A stretch of DNA of 19,596 nucleotides from Bacteroidales bacterium (GTDB lineage: Bacteria; Bacteroidota; Bacteroidia; Bacteroidales; UBA932): NCBI GenBank assembly GCA_016295245.1, contig JAEDLO010000024.1:1-19596 (forward strand). The letters run 5' to 3'. A program made the position numbers and the translations under genes. Below the pieces are notes generated by a model. The model had not been told where the DNA came from, searched no databases, and saw only the letters and a list, made by a program, of their open reading frames with translations. Of this stretch, positions 1-8,571 are shown piece after piece (within the stretch, counting starts at the first letter, position 1; every line of letters begins with the position of its first letter).

Positions 1-962
1 CTGACGGTCTGGTCGAAGGTGTCAGTGTCCTGGCAGCGGTTCATAAGGATGGTTTCGGCGCCGAACATCTCAGGCACCTCGGTGAGCACGGTTGTGCCTC
101 CCTGGGCCACGAGCCAGTCGGAGAGCATACCGAGCAGCGGATTGGCGGTGATGCCGCTCAAGCCGTCAGAGCCGCCGCACTTCAAGCCGATGCGAAGCTC
201 GCTTGCAGGGACATCCTCCCTCTGGTCCTTCGAACAGACGTCGAAGATTTCGCGCAGCAGGCCGAGGCCGTACTCGATCTCGTCGCCGTCAACCTTCTGG
301 CTGGTCATCGTCTTCACCCTCGCAGGGTCCGCGTCGGCGATTAGCTCCTTGAAGGCGTCAAGCTGGTTGTTTTCGCAGCCGAGGCTGACTACCAGCACGC
401 CGCCGGCATTCGGATGCTTCACCATATCGGCAAGCACGGTGCGGGTGTTCTCGTGGTCGTCGCCAAGCTGCGAGCAGCCATAGTTGTGCGGGAAGGCAAC
501 GACAGCGTCCACGCTTCCCTCCTTGCCGGCAATCTCCGCCCTGAACCTCTCGGCGAGGGTGTTGCAGATGCCGTTCACGCAGCCTACGGTCGGAATGATC
601 CAGATCTGGTTGCGCACGCCGACTTCGCCGTTGCTGCGGCGGAAGCCCTTGAAGCTGCGCTTCTCAAGAGAGGGCGCAATCTCCTCTAGCTTTGGCTCAT
701 AGGTATAATCGAGAAGACCGGAGAGATTGGTCTTGATGCAGCTGTGGTCGATCAGGCAGCCCGGCTCGACATCCTTGGTGACGTGGCCGATAGGGAAACC
801 GTATTTGATGACGTTGTCCCCGTTGCGTAAAGCCTTTAGTGTTATCTTATGGCCTGCAGGGATATCTTGCTGAAGGCTAACCCCATAGACCTGCGTCCCC
901 TTCTGGAGATCGTGAAGCGCTACGGCGACATTGTCCGCCGGATTGATTTTTATGTAGTCCAT
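1..962 (-). CDS. uxaA: Altronate dehydratase UxaA (partial, N-terminal ~320 residues)
   Basis: UxaA dehydrates D-altronate to 2-keto-3-deoxygluconate in the cytoplasmic galacturonate pathway. Translating the minus strand from the ATG at 962 gives an open frame that runs off the left edge, so about 320 of the usual ~495 residues are present. The N-terminal ~90 residues (starting MDYIKINPADNVAVAL) look like the SAF domain of the UxaA/GarD family. After a linker, the dehydratase core shows GCVNGICN, PHNYGCSQLGDDHENT, SLGCENNQ and LKCGGSDGLSG, whose conserved Cys/His residues fit the family's metal site. It is divergent from uxaB, the enzyme that makes its substrate, which supports the assignment. 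A Bacteroidota -7 box lies 30 bases upstream. GarD (galactarate dehydratase) is a related alternative, but the uxaB neighbour favours UxaA. Confidence 0.93.
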   Translation of the reverse strand, partial: MDYIKINPADNVAVALHDLQKGTQVYGVSLQQDIPAGHKITLKALRNGDNVIKYGFPIGHVTKDVEPGCLIDHSCIKTNLSGLLDYTYEPKLEEIAPSLEKRSFKGFRRSNGEVGVRNQIWIIPTVGCVNGICNTLAERFRAEIAGKEGSVDAVVAFPHNYGCSQLGDDHENTRTVLADMVKHPNAGGVLVVSLGCENNQLDAFKELIADADPARVKTMTSQKVDGDEIEYGLGLLREIFDVCSKDQREDVPASELRIGLKCGGSDGLSGITANPLLGMLSDWLVAQGGTTVLTEVPEMFGAETILMNRCQDTDTFDQTV

Positions 963-991
963 TTTTTGAGTAGGTATTTTTTTACTTTACA

Positions 992-999
992 CAAAAATA
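992..999 (-). promoter_or_regulatory. Predicted -7 promoter box for uxaA
   Basis: On the minus strand the octamer reads TATTTTTG, matching the Bacteroidota -7 consensus TAnnTTTG, 30 bases upstream of the uxaA ATG. No clear -33 TTTG was found at the expected distance. The surrounding 121-base gap is AT-rich and holds both divergent uronate promoters. Confidence 0.55.
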
Positions 1000-1030
1000 A
1001 CAATATTCTTCGAAAACCGATAAAAATTGC

Positions 1031-1038
1031 TACTTTTG
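1031..1038 (+). promoter_or_regulatory. Predicted -7 promoter box for uxaB
   Basis: TACTTTTG matches TAnnTTTG, placing transcription start near 1045 and leaving a leader of about 40 bases before the uxaB ATG at 1084. The box lies inside the upstream in-frame extension of uxaB, which argues that the extension is not translated. No convincing -33 element was seen. Confidence 0.6.
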
Positions 1039-1083
1039 TATTTAATAACCATTCGACCAAATCTAACAACTTATAATTTAAAA

Positions 1084-2526
1084 ATGGAAAGATTAAACCG
1101 CACTTCGGCCCCTCAGGCCAAGACCTACACCGAGAAAGTGATTCAGTTCGGTGAGGGCAATTTTCTCCGCGCATTTGTTGACTGGATTATCTGGAAAACA
1201 AATCAGAAGACCGACTTCAACGCTTCTGTCGTACTCGTCCAGCCTATCGAGAAGGGTATGGTTGACAATCTCAACGAGCAGGACGGCCTTTACCACCTCA
1301 ATCTTCAGGGTATTGACGAGGGCAAGCCTGTTGACAGCCTCGAGATGATCGATGTCATCAGCCGCGGACTCAACCCATACAGGGAATTTGACAGCTATCT
1401 CGCTCTTGCTGAGCAGCCTCAGATGCGCTTCATCATCTCAAACACCACTGAGGCCGGCATCGCCTTCGACCCTAACTGCAAATTCACCGACAAGCCTGCT
1501 TCTTCATACCCGGGCAAGCTCACCCAGCTCCTCTACCACAGGTTCGAGTACTTCAAGGGTGACAAGTCAAAGGGCTTCATCATTATGCCTTGCGAGCTTA
1601 TCTTCGAAAACGGCAAGCACCTCAAGGAGTGCATCAGGCAGTACATCAAGCTCTGGAACCTCGGCGAGGAGTTCTCAGAGTGGTTCGAGACAGCCTGCGG
1701 CGTTTACAGCACCCTCGTTGACCGCATCGTTCCGGGTTATCCGCGCGACAACGCAGCCCAGATCTGCGAGAAGATCGGCTACGATGACCGTATGCTTGTA
1801 AAGGCTGAGATTTTCCACCTCTGGGTGATCGAGGCCCCTGAATCAGTGGCCGCAGAGTTCCCTGCCGACAAGGCCGGTCTCCACGTCCTCTTCGTGCCTT
1901 CCGAGGCTCCTTACCACGAGCGCAAGGTTTGTCTGCTCAACGGCCCTCACACCGTCCTCTCCCCTGTCGGCTACCTCAGCGGCCTTAACACCGTCAAGGA
2001 ATGCTGCGAGGACGAGCTCGTAGGCAAGTTCGTGACCAAGGTGATGTTCGACGAGCTTATGCAAACCCTGAACCTCCCTATGGAGGAGCTCCAGGCCTTC
2101 GCTTCAGCCGTTATGGACCGCTTCAAGAACCCATACGTAAAGCACTTCGTAACCAGCATCATGCTCAACTCATTCCCTAAGTTCAAGACCCGCGACCTGC
2201 CTGGCATCAAGACCTACCTTGAAAGAAAGGGCGAGCTTCCTAAGGGCCTCGTTCTCGGTCTGAGCGCAATCATCACCTATTACAAGGGCGGCAAGAGAGG
2301 CGAAGACGACATCGTTGTCAACGATGATCCTGCAATCATGAACCTCCTTTCAGAGCTCTGGAAGTCAGATGACTGCCGCAAGGTTGCCGAAGGCGTACTT
2401 GCAGCATCCGACCTGATCTGGGGTGAGGATCTCAATGCTATCCCTGGCCTTACCGATATGGTTACCGCAGACCTCGAAGCCATCAAGGCCAACGGAATGC
2501 GTGCTGCTGTAGAGGCTATCCTCTAG
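1084..2526 (+). CDS. uxaB: Tagaturonate reductase (altronate oxidoreductase) UxaB
   Basis: UxaB reduces D-tagaturonate to D-altronate with NADH, the step before UxaA in galacturonate catabolism. The 480-residue protein is close to the usual family length (~483). It belongs to the mannitol dehydrogenase/polyol reductase family. The N-terminal Rossmann region carries the FGEGNFLRAF glycine motif near residues 15-24. The family's catalytic pattern K-x4-N-x2-H is seen as K281, N286 and H289 in KVCLLNGPH. The ATG at 1084 is preferred over an in-frame ATG at 1027 because a -7 promoter box lies between them and similarity starts after 1084. It is transcribed divergently from uxaA and ends at a strong terminator. 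Mannonate or fructuronate reductase (UxuB) is a less likely relative, since the divergent partner is UxaA-type. Confidence 0.93.
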   Translation: MERLNRTSAPQAKTYTEKVIQFGEGNFLRAFVDWIIWKTNQKTDFNASVVLVQPIEKGMVDNLNEQDGLYHLNLQGIDEGKPVDSLEMIDVISRGLNPYREFDSYLALAEQPQMRFIISNTTEAGIAFDPNCKFTDKPASSYPGKLTQLLYHRFEYFKGDKSKGFIIMPCELIFENGKHLKECIRQYIKLWNLGEEFSEWFETACGVYSTLVDRIVPGYPRDNAAQICEKIGYDDRMLVKAEIFHLWVIEAPESVAAEFPADKAGLHVLFVPSEAPYHERKVCLLNGPHTVLSPVGYLSGLNTVKECCEDELVGKFVTKVMFDELMQTLNLPMEELQAFASAVMDRFKNPYVKHFVTSIMLNSFPKFKTRDLPGIKTYLERKGELPKGLVLGLSAIITYYKGGKRGEDDIVVNDDPAIMNLLSELWKSDDCRKVAEGVLAASDLIWGEDLNAIPGLTDMVTADLEAIKANGMRAAVEAIL

Positions 2527-2553
2527 ACCGCAGCTTTCACTCAGCAATATCGG

Positions 2554-2599
2554 GAGGATGACTAATAAGTCCTAGACTTAGAGGTCATCCTCTTTTTTT
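2554..2599 (+). terminator. Rho-independent terminator after uxaB
   Basis: GAGGATGAC (2554-2562) pairs perfectly with GTCATCCTC (2584-2592), followed by seven T residues (2593-2599). A second, nested stem (TAAGTC/GACTTA, 2566-2580) sits inside with a three-base loop, making one long hairpin with a small internal bulge. It starts 27 bases after the uxaB stop and separates uxaB from the esterase operon. Confidence 0.9.
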
Positions 2600-2604
2600 G
2601 TGAC

Positions 2605-2635
2605 TTGATTGTGTGGGGTTTAGACAATATCTTTG
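2605..2635 (+). promoter_or_regulatory. Predicted Bacteroidota promoter for the esterase operon
   Basis: A TTG at 2605-2607 is followed after 20 bases by TATCTTTG (2628-2635), matching the -33/-7 arrangement of Bacteroidota primary-sigma promoters. Transcription would begin near 2642, about 23 bases before the ATG at 2665. It immediately follows the uxaB terminator, so the three esterases likely form their own transcript. Confidence 0.7.
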
Positions 2636-2664
2636 TATATTGCAGGTTCAAACACATAAGCACT

Positions 2665-3843
2665 ATGAAATCGAGATTAATCACCATTCCGGCAGCCCTT
2701 TTCCTCGTTTCTGCCGGACTTTGGGCACAGGGGCCAAGGCCGGCTCCGGCCCCGGTCGAACCGAACACAATCGCCCCGGTCACCAACATCAACAAGGCAG
2801 GCTATCCGCGCATTCACGAAGACCTGAGTGTGAGCTTCCGCATCGTCGCCCCTGCTGCCGCCAAGGTACAGATTGACCTTTGCGGCGTCAAATACGATAT
2901 GCAGCGCTCGCAGGACGGCGTCTGGACCTGCGTGACAGCGCCCCAGGTTCCCGGCTTTCACTATTATTCCATCATTGTTGACGGAGTTTCATCTGCCGAC
3001 CCGGCAAGCGACAGCTTCTACGGCTGTGGCAGGATGTCGAGCGCCATCGAAATCCCCGAGGATGGCACCCAGGACTTTGAAATCCAAGACGTTCCTCACG
3101 GCCAGATCCGTGCTCTGAACTACTATTCGGAGGTTGAAGGCGGCTATCGCCCTATCCTTGTCTATACCCCTGCAGGCTACGATGAAGGCAAGGACTCATA
3201 CCCGGTAGTCTATATCCACCACGGTGGTGGCGAAGACCACACTGGCTGGATGGACCAGGGCCGCGTGGCCAACATTATGGACAACCTCATAGCCAGGGGC
3301 GAGGCTGTGCCTATGATAGTTGTCAGCCCCAACAGCAACGTCCGCAGCGTGAACGGCGGAATGGCCGGAGGAGGCTATAGCTGGAACGGTATGCAAACTT
3401 ATCGCAAAGAGTTGATTGACAACATTATACCTTTCATCGAGAAGAACTTCCGCACCCTCCCGGGCGCGAAGAACCGCGCAATGTGCGGCTTGTCAATGGG
3501 TGGAGGACAGTCATTCTACATCGGCCTCCGCTCCCCTGAGACCTTCAGCAACGTAGGCGTATTCTCGACAGGTATGTTCGGAGGCATCGCCGGCGCCGCC
3601 AGACTCGACCTCGAAAACGAAGTGCCGGGCATCTACTCCGACACCGCCGGCTTCAACGGCCGCCTGGACACCTTCTACATCAGCTGCGGCGAGCAGGATC
3701 CGCGCATCACCCACACACGCGCCATCGCCACCGAAATGAAATCCAAGGGTGTGAATCTTTACTTCAATGCCTTCCCAGGTGACCACGAGTGGCAGGTATG
3801 GAGAAAGTCCTTCCACGAATTTGCCAGACTCATATTCAAATAA
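2665..3843 (+). CDS. Secreted CE1-type esterase with N-terminal beta-sandwich domain (esterase 1)
   Basis: A 392-residue exported esterase of the esterase D/feruloyl-acetyl esterase type (PF00756-like, CE1). An N-terminal signal peptide is visible (MKSRLITIPAALFLVSAG, probable cleavage after LWA). Residues ~45-145 form a CBM48-like/E-set domain (YDMQRSQDGVWT, YYSIIVDG). The alpha/beta-hydrolase follows, with an HHGGGEDHTGW oxyanion region. The nucleophile is Ser277 in GLSMGGG, with probable acid Asp345 in CGEQD and His374 in GDHEW. The ATG at 2665 fits the signal peptide; an upstream in-frame ATG at 2605 would include the promoter. It is first of three tandem paralogues and the most divergent. 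Likely role: removing feruloyl or acetyl groups from plant polysaccharide. The substrate is not provable from sequence. Confidence 0.88.
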   Translation: MKSRLITIPAALFLVSAGLWAQGPRPAPAPVEPNTIAPVTNINKAGYPRIHEDLSVSFRIVAPAAAKVQIDLCGVKYDMQRSQDGVWTCVTAPQVPGFHYYSIIVDGVSSADPASDSFYGCGRMSSAIEIPEDGTQDFEIQDVPHGQIRALNYYSEVEGGYRPILVYTPAGYDEGKDSYPVVYIHHGGGEDHTGWMDQGRVANIMDNLIARGEAVPMIVVSPNSNVRSVNGGMAGGGYSWNGMQTYRKELIDNIIPFIEKNFRTLPGAKNRAMCGLSMGGGQSFYIGLRSPETFSNVGVFSTGMFGGIAGAARLDLENEVPGIYSDTAGFNGRLDTFYISCGEQDPRITHTRAIATEMKSKGVNLYFNAFPGDHEWQVWRKSFHEFARLIFK

Positions 3844-3845
3844 TT

Positions 3846-4961
3846 ATGAAAACAGCCATCTTAATCCCGGCCCTCTTGCTGATCTGCTCTGCGGCAGCGG
3901 CCCAGGGCCCGCGCGGCGGTATGAACCGGGTTCCGGTCAGCTCGCCCGTCGTCAACCCGGACAAGACCGTAACCTTCAACTACCGTAACGACAATGCAAA
4001 AGAGGTCAAACTCAGCTCCCAGCTCGCTCCGACAGTTGACATGAAACGTGACGAAAACGGCATCTGGACCGTCACGGTCGGCCCTGTACGCCCCGACCTC
4101 TACCCTTATTGCTTCGTAGTGGACGGAATCAACGTCCAGGACCCGCTCAACCCGGACTGGTTCCCTAACGAGAAGTTCAAAAACAGCCTCGTGGACGTGC
4201 GCAATGACAATCAGGACGAGGGTCCTTACGCCCTCAGAGATGTCCCTCACGGCGCCGTGGACTATATCAACTACCCTTCCGCAACTCTCGGACTGTACGG
4301 CAGAGCCCTGGTTTACACCCCGCCTACCTACTACAAGGATAAGGACCGCCGCTATCCGGTCTTCTACCTCATCAGCGGAACCACCGACACGGAGGAAGTC
4401 TATTTCAAAGTCGGCAGAATGAACGTCATCCTTGACAATCTCATCGCCGAGGGCAAGGCCGAAGAGATGATTATCGTCCTGCCTTACGGCAATCCCGCTC
4501 TGTACTACAGCCCAGAGCAGAGAAGCGCCTACAAGCCTGACAGCTTTAACAAAGACTTCCTGAATGACCTGATGCCTTATGTAGAGAACAACTACAGGAC
4601 GCAGAACGCCCCTGAAAGCAGGGCAATCGGCGGCTTTTCACGTGGCGGCAACCAGGCTCTCGCCCTTGGTCTCAGCAATACAGACCGCTTCGCTTACCTC
4701 TGTTCTTACAGTTCATTCACAAGTATGACTCTTCCGGGAGTGTATGACAACGCAAATGAGCTCAACTCCAAAATCAAGCTCTTCTGGCTGGGTGTCGGCA
4801 CCGACGACTTCCTCTACGGAAACGCCAAGGAATATATGGACTTCCTCGACTCAAAGGGCATACGCAACACCAAGGTATTCACCGACGACAAGGGTGGCCA
4901 TACCTGGATGAACGCACGCTATTTCCTCTGCGAAAGCCTTCCACTCCTGTTCAAGAAATAA
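3846..4961 (+). CDS. Secreted CE1-type esterase (esterase 2)
   Basis: A 371-residue paralogue starting two bases after the stop of esterase 1, so probably co-transcribed. The signal peptide is MKTAILIPALLLICSAAAAQ. An E-set/CBM48-like domain (residues ~35-125; DENGIWTVTVGPV, YPYCFVVDG) precedes the hydrolase. Predicted triad: Ser265 in GFSRGGN, Asp321 in GTDDFL, His352 in GGHTW. It is clearly closer to esterase 3 than to esterase 1, sharing motifs such as LRDVPHG and ILDNLIAEG. One oddity is the segment after the beta-strand YPVFYL: it reads ISG, where esterase 3 reads IHG, so the His before the oxyanion Gly is replaced by Ser. It is predicted to act in the periplasm or at the cell surface on ester-decorated polysaccharide fragments. 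Confidence 0.87.
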   Translation: MKTAILIPALLLICSAAAAQGPRGGMNRVPVSSPVVNPDKTVTFNYRNDNAKEVKLSSQLAPTVDMKRDENGIWTVTVGPVRPDLYPYCFVVDGINVQDPLNPDWFPNEKFKNSLVDVRNDNQDEGPYALRDVPHGAVDYINYPSATLGLYGRALVYTPPTYYKDKDRRYPVFYLISGTTDTEEVYFKVGRMNVILDNLIAEGKAEEMIIVLPYGNPALYYSPEQRSAYKPDSFNKDFLNDLMPYVENNYRTQNAPESRAIGGFSRGGNQALALGLSNTDRFAYLCSYSSFTSMTLPGVYDNANELNSKIKLFWLGVGTDDFLYGNAKEYMDFLDSKGIRNTKVFTDDKGGHTWMNARYFLCESLPLLFKK

Positions 4962-4964
4962 ACA

Positions 4965-6140
4965 ATGAAACTGATGAAAGCAAAATACATTGCAGCAGCA
5001 ATACTTCTATTTGCTGCAGGCCAGGCCCCTGCCCAGAACAAGGAGCAGAGACTCACACCTGAAGTGATGGCAAGACTCTTCCCTGCGGGAGTAGTGTCGC
5101 CTCAATACAACCCGGACGGCAGCGTCACCTTCCGCGCCCAGGCTCCCGAGGCCTCAGTCGTGGAACTGGAGTGCCAGATGTTCAGCGGCCGCAAGCCTAT
5201 GACCAAAAACGACAAGGGCGTTTGGGAAATCACCGTAAAGCCTGAAGTTCCTGACATCTACCCTTACTCCTTCATCATCGACGGCACCCAGACCCAGGAT
5301 CCCAACAATCCGGATATCTTCCCTAACGAGAACTTCAAGGGCTCCATAGCTGACGTCAGGGGCAAGGAACCAGGCATCCAGGACCTCAGGGATGTGCCGC
5401 ACGGCAAGATAAGCTACCGCTACTATCACTCCCGGAACTGCGGAGGTTTCGAGCGGCCGCTGGTCATCTACACCCCTGCCGGCTATGATCCTGCCGGAGA
5501 CGAGACCCTGCCGGTGCTCTACCTCATCCACGGAATGACCGACACCCACGAGACCTGGTTCAAGGTCGGCAAGGTAAACAACATCCTTGACAACCTGATT
5601 GCCGAAGGCCAGGCCGAGAGGATGATCATCGTGATGCCTTACGCCAACCCATATCCGGAAATGATACGCCGCAAAATGGCAGACAGCTATGATGCCATCG
5701 GCACTGACATTGTCACCCGGGAAATCGTCAACGAGGTCATCCCGTACATAGAGAGCAACTACAATGTTTACAGCACTGCCGACAAGAGGGCCATCGCCGG
5801 CTTCTCGCTCGGAGGACGCCAGACCCTCGCCTGCGGCCTGGGCAACCCTTATATGTTCAGCTACGTATGCGCTATGGCACCTGCAATCTTCGGCGAAGAA
5901 TACAGGACCAACTTCGAGGACGGCACCTATGCTCCAATAGATCTGCTCAAGAATACTCTCAAGCTCTTCTGGCTGGGAACGGGCTCCGAGGACTTCCTCA
6001 TAGCCCAGTCACGCGGCCTTGACGCCTATCTGACCGAACAGGGACTTGACCACGTCTTCTACAATCCGGGCGGCGGTCACACCTGGATGAACTGCCGCGA
6101 CTACATAGAACTCGTGGCAAAGGCTATCTTCAAGGATTAA
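4965..6140 (+). CDS. Secreted CE1-type esterase (esterase 3)
   Basis: The third tandem paralogue, 391 residues, starts three bases after the stop of esterase 2. The signal peptide runs through AAAILLFAAGQAPAQ; a second in-frame ATG at 4974 is an equally possible start. The E-set domain (residues ~45-135; NDKGVWEITVKPE, YPYSFIIDG) precedes an alpha/beta-hydrolase with an IHGMTDTHETW oxyanion region. The nucleophile is Ser281 in GFSLGGR, with probable acid Asp343 in GSEDFL and His372 in GGGHTW. It ends the plus-strand operon and converges on the lipoprotein esterase with only six bases between stops. Feruloyl, acetyl-xylan or other carbohydrate esterase activity is inferred from family membership only. 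Confidence 0.88.
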   Translation: MKLMKAKYIAAAILLFAAGQAPAQNKEQRLTPEVMARLFPAGVVSPQYNPDGSVTFRAQAPEASVVELECQMFSGRKPMTKNDKGVWEITVKPEVPDIYPYSFIIDGTQTQDPNNPDIFPNENFKGSIADVRGKEPGIQDLRDVPHGKISYRYYHSRNCGGFERPLVIYTPAGYDPAGDETLPVLYLIHGMTDTHETWFKVGKVNNILDNLIAEGQAERMIIVMPYANPYPEMIRRKMADSYDAIGTDIVTREIVNEVIPYIESNYNVYSTADKRAIAGFSLGGRQTLACGLGNPYMFSYVCAMAPAIFGEEYRTNFEDGTYAPIDLLKNTLKLFWLGTGSEDFLIAQSRGLDAYLTEQGLDHVFYNPGGGHTWMNCRDYIELVAKAIFKD

Positions 6141-6146
6141 ACTTCC

Positions 6147-7145
6147 CTATTCGGCAATCAGCCGGGCAATAGTTTTTCGTGCGGTCTTTCCTTCTTTTGA
6201 GGGGAAGGCCGCATATACGTGATTGCAGCCGTGTCCAAGATACAGCATAGACGGTACGTCCGCATCCTTGAGGAGCGAATAGAACTTCAGCGCGTCAGGC
6301 AGGAGGATTTCGCGGGTGCCGGCAAAAAGATGGGTTTGAGGCAGACCTCGCATTTCCCCAAAGATGGGGCTCAGCTGCGGGTCCCGAAGCTTGCTGTCCG
6401 CCTCCGGAGGGCTGCTGTATGCGCTATAGTCCTCCCCTGCCCAGGCGCGGGCATATACAAGCAGCCCCGACCTGGACAGCATCGGGTCGCTTGACTCAAA
6501 TTGCCCAATGCCCGGGGTGCTCATAGTCAGGTCAACCCAGGGTGAGAGCAGCACCAGCTTTCCCGGCAGCGGCGCGCCTTTCTCAACGAGGGTCTGGCAG
6601 TATGCCACCGCAAGGCCACCGCCGGCGGAATCGCCCAGAAAGATGATGTTTTCCGGCTCGTAGAGCGTCAGCAGCAGAGAGTAAAGCTCATCAAGTAGCT
6701 CGTAGGTCCTGGCAAAAGTGTGTGCCGGAGCAAGCGGATAGCGCGGAACATAGACCTCCACCCCGCTGCGCTTTGCGATGTCCGTGACCATTTTCCACTG
6801 GTAGCTGATAATTTCGTGGACATAGGCGCCCCCGTGCAGGTAGAGGACCACCTTTTCGGGAGAGCTGACCCTGCGCGGATGCAAGCGGTAGAGCGGGTAT
6901 GAATTTCGCCCCACCCTGATTTGCGCGGTCTCCAGGCGGCAGCCGTGTCCCGGGCGTGCGGGAGCCTTGAACCTGAGAGAATCGGCACCGAGGGCGGCAT
7001 ACACCTTCGCCGAATCGCTCAAGTTATGCTTGCTGCCCGAAAGGCGTATGGCCTGCTCCGCAAAGGAAGCCATCAGCGAGCGCTGGACGGCGCAGCCCGA
7101 CAACAGCAGGCAGCCGATTGCGGCAAGAATCAAGCGCCTTGCCAT
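6147..7145 (-). CDS. Lipoprotein alpha/beta-hydrolase, hormone-sensitive-lipase (HSL) type
   Basis: A 332-residue esterase/lipase of the alpha/beta-hydrolase-3 (HSL) family. A lipoprotein signal ends in the lipobox LLSGC with Cys18, so the enzyme should be membrane-tethered on the outer side of the inner membrane or beyond. The HSL signature HGGAYV is at 104-109. The nucleophile motif GDSAGG is at 171-176 (Ser173), the probable acid is Asp284, and the probable catalytic His is His309 in NHVYAAF. Its ATG overlaps the pyruvate kinase stop by one base (TGATG), indicating co-transcription and translational coupling. The natural substrate is unknown; family members cleave short-chain or aryl esters. 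It converges with esterase 3, giving four ester hydrolases side by side. Confidence 0.88.
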   Translation of the reverse strand: MARRLILAAIGCLLLSGCAVQRSLMASFAEQAIRLSGSKHNLSDSAKVYAALGADSLRFKAPARPGHGCRLETAQIRVGRNSYPLYRLHPRRVSSPEKVVLYLHGGAYVHEIISYQWKMVTDIAKRSGVEVYVPRYPLAPAHTFARTYELLDELYSLLLTLYEPENIIFLGDSAGGGLAVAYCQTLVEKGAPLPGKLVLLSPWVDLTMSTPGIGQFESSDPMLSRSGLLVYARAWAGEDYSAYSSPPEADSKLRDPQLSPIFGEMRGLPQTHLFAGTREILLPDALKFYSLLKDADVPSMLYLGHGCNHVYAAFPSKEGKTARKTIARLIAE

Positions 7146-8548
7146 CAGGCTACGTATTTGAATTCCATATAGGTGGCGCCGATTTGCGAGCCGAAGTCGC
7201 CGCCGATGTAGCCTATCAGGTCGCCCTGCTTGACATAACCCCTTTGCTGGAGGGTTTCGATGGCCTTCTGGACAAATTCCTCCTTGGTGGCGGTTCGGGT
7301 TATCATTATCGGCTCAACACCCCTGACGAGGGCAAGCTCGCGCATCGTATGGGCGCTGTAGCACAGAGCGTACATCGGCACCTCCGGGCGGAAGGTCGAA
7401 AGATAGCGGCCTACCCTGCCGGTATAGGTGTCAAACACTATGGCCTTGACCGGCAGCTCTTTGGTTGCTGCCACCAGCGAGCGCGCAAGCACGGCGGCGA
7501 CAGGCTTGATGACCTTGCGCAGGTTCAGCTCCAGATCCGGCTCGAGAGCTGACTCATTCTCCTGTGCGATGCGCGTCATAGTCTGCACCGCCTCGAGCGG
7601 ATGCTTGCCGTTTGCGGATTCGCCGCTGAGCATAATGGCGTCGGCGCCCTGGAAGATCGCGTTAGCCACGTCGGTGACCTCCGCGCGGGTTGGACGCGGA
7701 TTCTCTATCATACTCTGAAGCATCTGGGTTGCCACGATGACCGGCTTCTTGCGCTCGCGGCAGGCGTGAACTATCCTCTTCTGTACCAAAGGAATACGCT
7801 CCGACGGAATTTCAACTCCGAGGTCACCGCGCGCAACCATCACTCCGTAGCAGTAGGACAGAATGTCGTCGAGATTGTCCACTCCCTGCTGATTTTCAAT
7901 CTTGGAGATGAGCTTGATGGGGCTCTTGGACTCATCGAGTATCCTCTGGATTTCGAGCAGGTCGGCGGAGCTGCGTACGAATGAATGCGCGATAAAATCG
8001 ATGTCGGCATCCACAGCCCAGCGCACGAATTTCCTGTCCTTGTCGGTGAGGGCAGGCAGGTTGATATGGACATTGGGAATGTTTACGCTCTTGTGGGAGC
8101 TGACCACTCCGTCATTCATCACCTTGCATACCAGGGCAGCATCCTCCTTTGCGATTACGTCGAGTTCAAGGCTGCCGTCATCGATGAGGATGCGGGCCCC
8201 GACAGGCACTTCCCTCGAAAGCGTAGGGTAAGTCGTGTGGAGGCATTCAGGAGTACACTCCTTTGCAGGATCATCGGCTATTCTTACCGTCGAGCCCTCT
8301 AGAAGTGAAAATTTGGACTTCACATCCGTGAGCCTGAGCTCCGGACCCTTGGTGTCGATCAGGATTGCTATCTTGTGTGAGACTGTCCTTACATTATTGA
8401 CCACCCTCTGAGCGCCTTCGAGCGTTGCGTGGGCGGAATTGATGCGGACCACGTTCATTCCATTGAGATACAGGCTTTTTATAAAGTCCACATCGCAGCG
8501 CAAATCAGATATTGTGCAGATAATTTTTGTTTTTTTACTACTAACCAT
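7145..8548 (-). CDS. pyk: Pyruvate kinase
   Basis: Converts phosphoenolpyruvate and ADP to pyruvate and ATP, the last step of glycolysis. The 467-residue length is normal. Visible family features are TKIICTISD at the N-terminus and RINSAH at 35-40 (the usual form is RxNxSHG). Also present are DTKGPELR at 65-72, the catalytic Lys216/Glu218 in SKIEN, and ARGDLGVE at 239-246 with metal-binding Asp242. The signature TQMLQSMIENPRPTRAE starts near 274 and MLSGES near 306. The C-terminal regulatory domain is present. The ATG at 8548 follows a good -33/-7 promoter. Its stop shares a base with the start of the lipoprotein esterase, so the two form a coupled pair, which is an unusual partner for a glycolytic enzyme. 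Confidence 0.96.
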   Translation of the reverse strand: MVSSKKTKIICTISDLRCDVDFIKSLYLNGMNVVRINSAHATLEGAQRVVNNVRTVSHKIAILIDTKGPELRLTDVKSKFSLLEGSTVRIADDPAKECTPECLHTTYPTLSREVPVGARILIDDGSLELDVIAKEDAALVCKVMNDGVVSSHKSVNIPNVHINLPALTDKDRKFVRWAVDADIDFIAHSFVRSSADLLEIQRILDESKSPIKLISKIENQQGVDNLDDILSYCYGVMVARGDLGVEIPSERIPLVQKRIVHACRERKKPVIVATQMLQSMIENPRPTRAEVTDVANAIFQGADAIMLSGESANGKHPLEAVQTMTRIAQENESALEPDLELNLRKVIKPVAAVLARSLVAATKELPVKAIVFDTYTGRVGRYLSTFRPEVPMYALCYSAHTMRELALVRGVEPIMITRTATKEEFVQKAIETLQQRGYVKQGDLIGYIGGDFGSQIGATYMEFKYVA

Positions 8549-8571
8549 CGTGATTTTATAAAATTCTTACG

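Noticed and set aside
19..702. Plus-strand open frames at the left edge
   Set aside because: They have low-complexity, unfamily-like translations and lie opposite the clear minus-strand uxaA frame.
1027..1083. In-frame N-terminal extension of uxaB
   Set aside because: It contains the predicted -7 box, has no family similarity, and would add 19 residues to a protein already of normal length.
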